Under the pieces are notes generated by a model that searched no databases, was not told the DNA's origin, and saw only the letters and a program-made list of their open reading frames with translations. A stretch of 64,000 bases of DNA from Spirosoma profusum (GTDB lineage Bacteria; Bacteroidota; Bacteroidia; Cytophagales; Spirosomataceae): NCBI RefSeq assembly GCF_014699005.1, contig NZ_JACWZY010000010.1, forward strand, positions 62,001 to 126,000. Reading direction: 5' to 3'. Below, piece after piece: positions 60,814-64,000 of the stretch; position 1 is the stretch's first letter, and every line of letters begins with the position of its first letter. Made by a program: the position numbers and the translations under genes.

Positions 60814-62892
60814 ATGAATAAATACTTACTTCTGCTGTGCTTGCCCCCGCTAGCTGGTCTGGCGCAAAGCAATTATGTATCTACTGGACCTAGTGTAGGC
60901 TCTCCGGGTGGTTTTAATACGTTGGTTGGTCTCCAGGCAGGTAACGGTATCACCGCCACTGGTACTGGAAATGTATTTACAGGATACCAGGCAGGTTTTT
61001 CGAACACTATCGGTACTAACAATGTGTATTCAGGTCTGGGCGCTGGGTATAATATCGCAACTGGTAGTCAGAACGTACTGCTGGGTCATCAGGCAGGAGT
61101 TGGCTCAGGCAATTATTCCGATGGGGTGGCAATAGGTTTTCAAGCAGGCAAAAACAATCAGATCAGTGGAAACGTATTTGTGGGTTCACAGGCAGGATTT
61201 AATAATACGTCCGGGAGCCAAAATTCATTCGTGGGATATCAGGCGGGTTATTCTACGTTAACAGGTTTCGGGAATGTCTTTATTGGCAATGGAGCAGGCT
61301 ATTCCAATACGATAGGGCAACAAAATACGATGCTGGGAAGCACAGCTGGCTATAATAATACACTGGGCAACTTCAATGTGTTTCTGGGAAATAATGCGGG
61401 GAACGGTAATAAAGATGGTACGTTTAACGTGTTCACAGGCATGAGTGCCGGTTCCTTCAATACCAGTGGCAGCTATAATGTATTTCTGGGTGGTTACGCA
61501 GGAGGTAAAAATACAACGGGCACCAACAATACCTTCACTGGATTTAATACTGGGTTTAATAATACAGGGGACTTTAATGTCTTTATGGGCAGTGCTGCCG
61601 GATACGGTAACATCAGTGGTACGTACAACGTATTTGTGGGCGGACTAGCGGGCAAAAACAATACAACGGGTACGTATAATACGTTTCTGGGAGGAGCCGC
61701 TGGGCAAAATAATACCACTGGAGAAAGTAACGTCTTTATTGGCCAAGTCGCGGGGTTTAATAATAATGGAAGCAATAATCTGTTTGCTGGTGTCTTCTCT
61801 GGTATTGCCAATACTAGTGGTAGTAACAACTCTTTTCTTGGCTATAAGGCTGGCTTTCAGAATACTACTGGTGGCAACAACGTTTTCCTGGGTTATCAGG
61901 CGGGTTACACGAATTCTACTGGTATCAGCAACTTATTCATGGGTTCTTATGCCGGTGCCAGTAGTACCGGCAGCTACAACCTGTTCATCGGCAACTCTTC
62001 AGGGCAGCAAACGACCTCGGGTGCGGGCAACACCTTCATTGGCAATGGTTCGGGCTATGGCAATACCACGGGTCAGAACAATACCTATATCGGCAATGGG
62101 GCGGGTTTTACGGGTAATGCTTCTGGCCAGAGCAACACCTTCATTGGCCAGAATGCAGGGGTCTCATCGGGGGCCGTGGTTAATAACTCGACCGCCATCG
62201 GAGTGGCTGCCCAAGTTTCAGCGGACAATTCGATTGTGTTGGGGGCTCCCAATCCACTCTGGAAAGTGGGCATCGGCAACACCGCCCCCGGTAATAAGCT
62301 GGAGATTACGCATGGCACGTCTGGTCAATCAGGTCTGCGCTTCACCAACCTGAAGAGCTCGAACGCTGCTTCGTTGACTAACCAAACCAAAGTCCTGTCC
62401 GTCAATGAGAATGGAGATGTCATTTTGGTCAGTACCAATGGTTCGACTCGTGAAGGGGTAAACGAGTCGCTGTGGCAACGTAACGGTACGTTCCTGCAAA
62501 GCACTCAAAATGATGCCGTGGTTATCGGTATCAACGTAGCACGCAGACCCGCAGGTTACAAGCTATTTGTTGAAGAGGGCATTCTAACCGAAAAAGTAAA
62601 GGTGGCGGTCAAAAATACATCGGAATGGAGTGATTACGTATTTGCGCCTAACTACACGCTGAAGAGCTTACCGGAAGTAGAATACTACATTAAAAAGCAC
62701 GGGCATCTACCGGGAATTCCATCGGCACAGGAGATGGTGGAGAAAGGGAATAACCTCCATCAGACCGATGCTACGTTACTAACGAAGATTGAAGAGCTGA
62801 CGCTCTACGTAATTGATCTGAAAAAAGACAACGTGCGACTACATCGTGAAAATCAACAGATTAAGCGCAAGCTGACTCACATCCGACGTTAA
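60814..62892 (+). CDS. Repeat-rich surface protein with C-terminal coiled coil
   Basis: About 692 residues from ATG 60814 (an ATG nine bases upstream is also in frame); signal peptide MNKYLLLLCLPPLAGLAQ. Residues about 30-450 consist of roughly 20 copies of a 24-residue unit such as NTTGSNNVFLGYQAGYNN, predicted to form a beta-helix like the head repeats of trimeric adhesins. Then GIGNTAPGNKLEITHGTSG, a globular stretch (EVEYYIKKHGHLPGIPSAQEM), and a C-terminal coiled coil (LLTKIEELTLYVIDLKKDN). The C-terminal part is shared by many Bacteroidota cell-surface or tail-fibre-like proteins. Function unknown. Confidence 0.82.
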   Translation: MNKYLLLLCLPPLAGLAQSNYVSTGPSVGSPGGFNTLVGLQAGNGITATGTGNVFTGYQAGFSNTIGTNNVYSGLGAGYNIATGSQNVLLGHQAGVGSGNYSDGVAIGFQAGKNNQISGNVFVGSQAGFNNTSGSQNSFVGYQAGYSTLTGFGNVFIGNGAGYSNTIGQQNTMLGSTAGYNNTLGNFNVFLGNNAGNGNKDGTFNVFTGMSAGSFNTSGSYNVFLGGYAGGKNTTGTNNTFTGFNTGFNNTGDFNVFMGSAAGYGNISGTYNVFVGGLAGKNNTTGTYNTFLGGAAGQNNTTGESNVFIGQVAGFNNNGSNNLFAGVFSGIANTSGSNNSFLGYKAGFQNTTGGNNVFLGYQAGYTNSTGISNLFMGSYAGASSTGSYNLFIGNSSGQQTTSGAGNTFIGNGSGYGNTTGQNNTYIGNGAGFTGNASGQSNTFIGQNAGVSSGAVVNNSTAIGVAAQVSADNSIVLGAPNPLWKVGIGNTAPGNKLEITHGTSGQSGLRFTNLKSSNAASLTNQTKVLSVNENGDVILVSTNGSTREGVNESLWQRNGTFLQSTQNDAVVIGINVARRPAGYKLFVEEGILTEKVKVAVKNTSEWSDYVFAPNYTLKSLPEVEYYIKKHGHLPGIPSAQEMVEKGNNLHQTDATLLTKIEELTLYVIDLKKDNVRLHRENQQIKRKLTHIRR
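60904..62175 (+). repeat. Coding tandem array of about 72-base units
   Basis: The DNA of the surface protein repeats a pattern encoding GNNVFxGYxAGxxNTTGxx about every 24 codons. Units differ at the DNA level but keep the Gly-Asn-Asn and Gly-Ala/Gln-Ala-Gly anchors. It is not a CRISPR: the units are diverse and in frame. Confidence 0.8.
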
Positions 62893-62948
62893 GAAGACGT
62901 TTTCCCTAAAGTGCGCAAAACTTGCATAAGCCGCTTCGGATAATGCAC

Positions 62949-62984
62949 AAAAAAGCCCTTCCTTGAGCTAGGAAAGGCTTTTTT
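62949..62984. terminator. Bidirectional intrinsic terminator
   Basis: AAAAAAGCCCTTCCT (62949-62963), six-base loop, AGGAAAGGCTTTTTT (62970-62984), one mismatch. Poly-A before and poly-T after the stem give a U-tract on both strands between two convergent genes. Confidence 0.85.
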
Positions 62985-62998
62985 ACACAAAACCTTAC

Positions 62999-63394
62999 TT
63001 ATGACTTTTTCGTGGTTTTCTTCGTAGTCGAAGAGGACTTTTTTGTAGTTGTTTTTGCACCACCATCAAGGGAGTTGATCCAGTGGGCCAGTTTCATCGC
63101 GTCTTCTTTTGGAACCTGTGTCATAGGGGCCATTGGAGGATAACCCGGCCAGTGCGATGGCTCAGGCTTATAAATCAACTCTACAATCTTCTCATCACTA
63201 TATTTTTTCTTTGCTACGTCGGCATAAGCTGGTCCTACGAGCCGCTGGTTAGGGCGGTGGCAGGCAATACACGTATGTTTCGTCATCAGGGCATTCATAT
63301 CAGCCGGAATATCGGCGGGTGCCTGAGCGTTAGCGTCGAACGAAGCTGCGACAAGCGCAGCCGCAGCGATGAGAATGCCAAATGGTTTTTTCAT
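62999..63394 (-). CDS. Periplasmic c-type cytochrome
   Basis: About 131 residues from ATG 63394; the upstream ATG at 63457 would add a non-signal-like extension. Signal peptide MKKPFGILIAAAALVAASFD ending ANAQ. The haem motif CIACH (around 41-45) with a GPAYADVAKKKY helix and MAPMTQVP giving an axial Met, matching class I cytochrome c of c551/c552 type. A Lys/Ser/Thr-rich tail (KTTTKKSSSTTKKTTKKS) is unusual and may bind anionic partners. Probably an electron carrier to a terminal oxidase. Confidence 0.88.
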   Translation of the reverse strand: MKKPFGILIAAAALVAASFDANAQAPADIPADMNALMTKHTCIACHRPNQRLVGPAYADVAKKKYSDEKIVELIYKPEPSHWPGYPPMAPMTQVPKEDAMKLAHWINSLDGGAKTTTKKSSSTTKKTTKKS

Positions 63395-63454
63395 GTGATT
63401 AGGTAATCGATAAATTAACAAACAATTGAATGAGCGATTAGTAGGTAAGCCGCG

Positions 63455-63485
63455 CAAAAATATATGGTTTCAGACGATAACCCAA
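63455..63485 (-). promoter_or_regulatory. Promoter of the cytochrome c gene
   Basis: Minus strand: TTG (63483-63485), 20-base spacer, TATTTTTG (63455-63462). It lies about 60 bases before the ATG at 63394. Confidence 0.55.
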
Positions 63486-63567
63486 TTTTAGCTTCGGTTT
63501 TTCCTATTAAACTAAACATTAGATAATTATTGTTAGAAAACGTTTAAAATTTGTAAAAAAACGTTTC

Positions 63568-64000
63568 ATGCAACCTCTCGACCGCTTCTCTGGCCATGCC
63601 GATCTCTACGCACAATACCGCATCGATTACCCGGCTGATCTATATGCGTTTATTCTTTCCAATACGTCCGGACGGCAAATTGCGTGGGATTGTGCGACGG
63701 GGAACGGGCAGGTAGCAGGCGCTCTGACTGAGCACTTTAACCAGGTAGAAGCAACTGATATCAGCGAAAAACAACTACTACTCGCCGTTCAGCAACCCAA
63801 CATTCATTATCAGCTAAGTCCGGCCGAGCAAACTCCATTTGCTGATGCTACGTTCGATTTAATCACCGTAGCACAGGCGCTACACTGGTTCGACCTTACT
63901 GCTTTTCATCAGGAAGTCAGGCGAGTTGCCAAACCCGGTGCTACGCTTGCTGAATGGGGTTATGGTCTGGTTCAGCTCGGTACAGACCTCGACCCACTGA
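63568..64000 (+). CDS. Class I SAM-dependent methyltransferase, 3' truncated by window
   Basis: 144 codons are visible, open to the window edge. MQPLDRFSGHADLYAQYRID is the usual start of the trans-aconitate/YcgJ-like group. Motif I is WDCATGNGQVA (about 41-51), followed by VEATDISEKQLLLA (motif II acidic residue binding the SAM ribose) and FDLITVAQALHWFD (motif III/IV). Substrate cannot be inferred. Starts 110 bases after the divergent cytochrome frame. Confidence 0.85.
   Translation, partial: MQPLDRFSGHADLYAQYRIDYPADLYAFILSNTSGRQIAWDCATGNGQVAGALTEHFNQVEATDISEKQLLLAVQQPNIHYQLSPAEQTPFADATFDLITVAQALHWFDLTAFHQEVRRVAKPGATLAEWGYGLVQLGTDLDPL

Noticed and set aside
60904..62175. Regular repeats that could suggest a CRISPR array
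   Set aside because: Units are about 72 bases, diverse in sequence, and translate in frame as NNxFxGxxAG repeats; there are no fixed repeats with unique spacers and no cas genes.

Overview
The window reads as a chromosome segment of a Bacteroidota member, most likely of the Cytophagales and close to Spirosoma. The evidence is two SusC/SusD outer-membrane pairs, a type IX secretion C-terminal sorting domain, 7TMR-DISM and LytTR signalling proteins, TAnnTTTG-type promoter elements in place of Shine-Dalgarno-led starts, and roughly 50% GC. The genus is an inference; no rRNA or marker tree is available here.

Layout. 1-20172 (all +): a sugar-acid utilisation locus with three enolase-superfamily dehydratases (one cut by the window edge), two SusC/SusD pairs, a mutarotase-like protein, a PQQ dehydrogenase carrying a haem c domain, KDGal kinase, KDPG/KDPGal aldolase and an MFS acid-sugar transporter. 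This is a De Ley-Doudoroff type galactonate route. Two dehydratases carry Tat-like signal peptides, so the oxidation and dehydration steps may both be periplasmic. 20423-25099: housekeeping genes (Nif3-like, zinc-ribbon coiled coil, TPR protein, pgk). 25205-28039 (-): a VapBC toxin-antitoxin pair and two related membrane proteins. 28067-30386: a FAN1-like VRR-NUC nuclease and an FMN reductase. 30470-33945 (-): a DUF1059/DsrE/DinB group, small membrane proteins and a collagen-like lipoprotein.

34368-43564 is a signalling block: a 7TM histidine kinase with a NarL-type regulator (+), then a four-gene minus-strand operon of single-domain receiver, receiver-kinase-receiver-AraC hybrid, 7TM kinase and TPR kinase. 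The last two share a duplicated kinase module. 43902-46181 is malic enzyme; 46617-48275 an ELWxxDGT-repeat secreted protein; 48400-53665 a cupin, an aldo/keto reductase, a VOC protein and a six-PAS kinase; 53765-56082 GH5- and GH43-type glycosidases; 56216-57438 Fur, a small gene broken by an in-frame TGA, and a DUF6686-like protein. 57628-60549 is a LytTR operon with two LytS-like kinases, one of which has lost its phospho-acceptor histidine. The window ends with a repeat-rich surface protein, a cytochrome c and a truncated methyltransferase.

Between genes, almost every gap holds a long inverted repeat. Most are private to their site, but four belong to one REP-like family, one copy of it a mosaic. 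The words TACGT/ACGTA, and especially GCTACGT/ACGTAGC, are strikingly over-represented in both coding and intergenic DNA.
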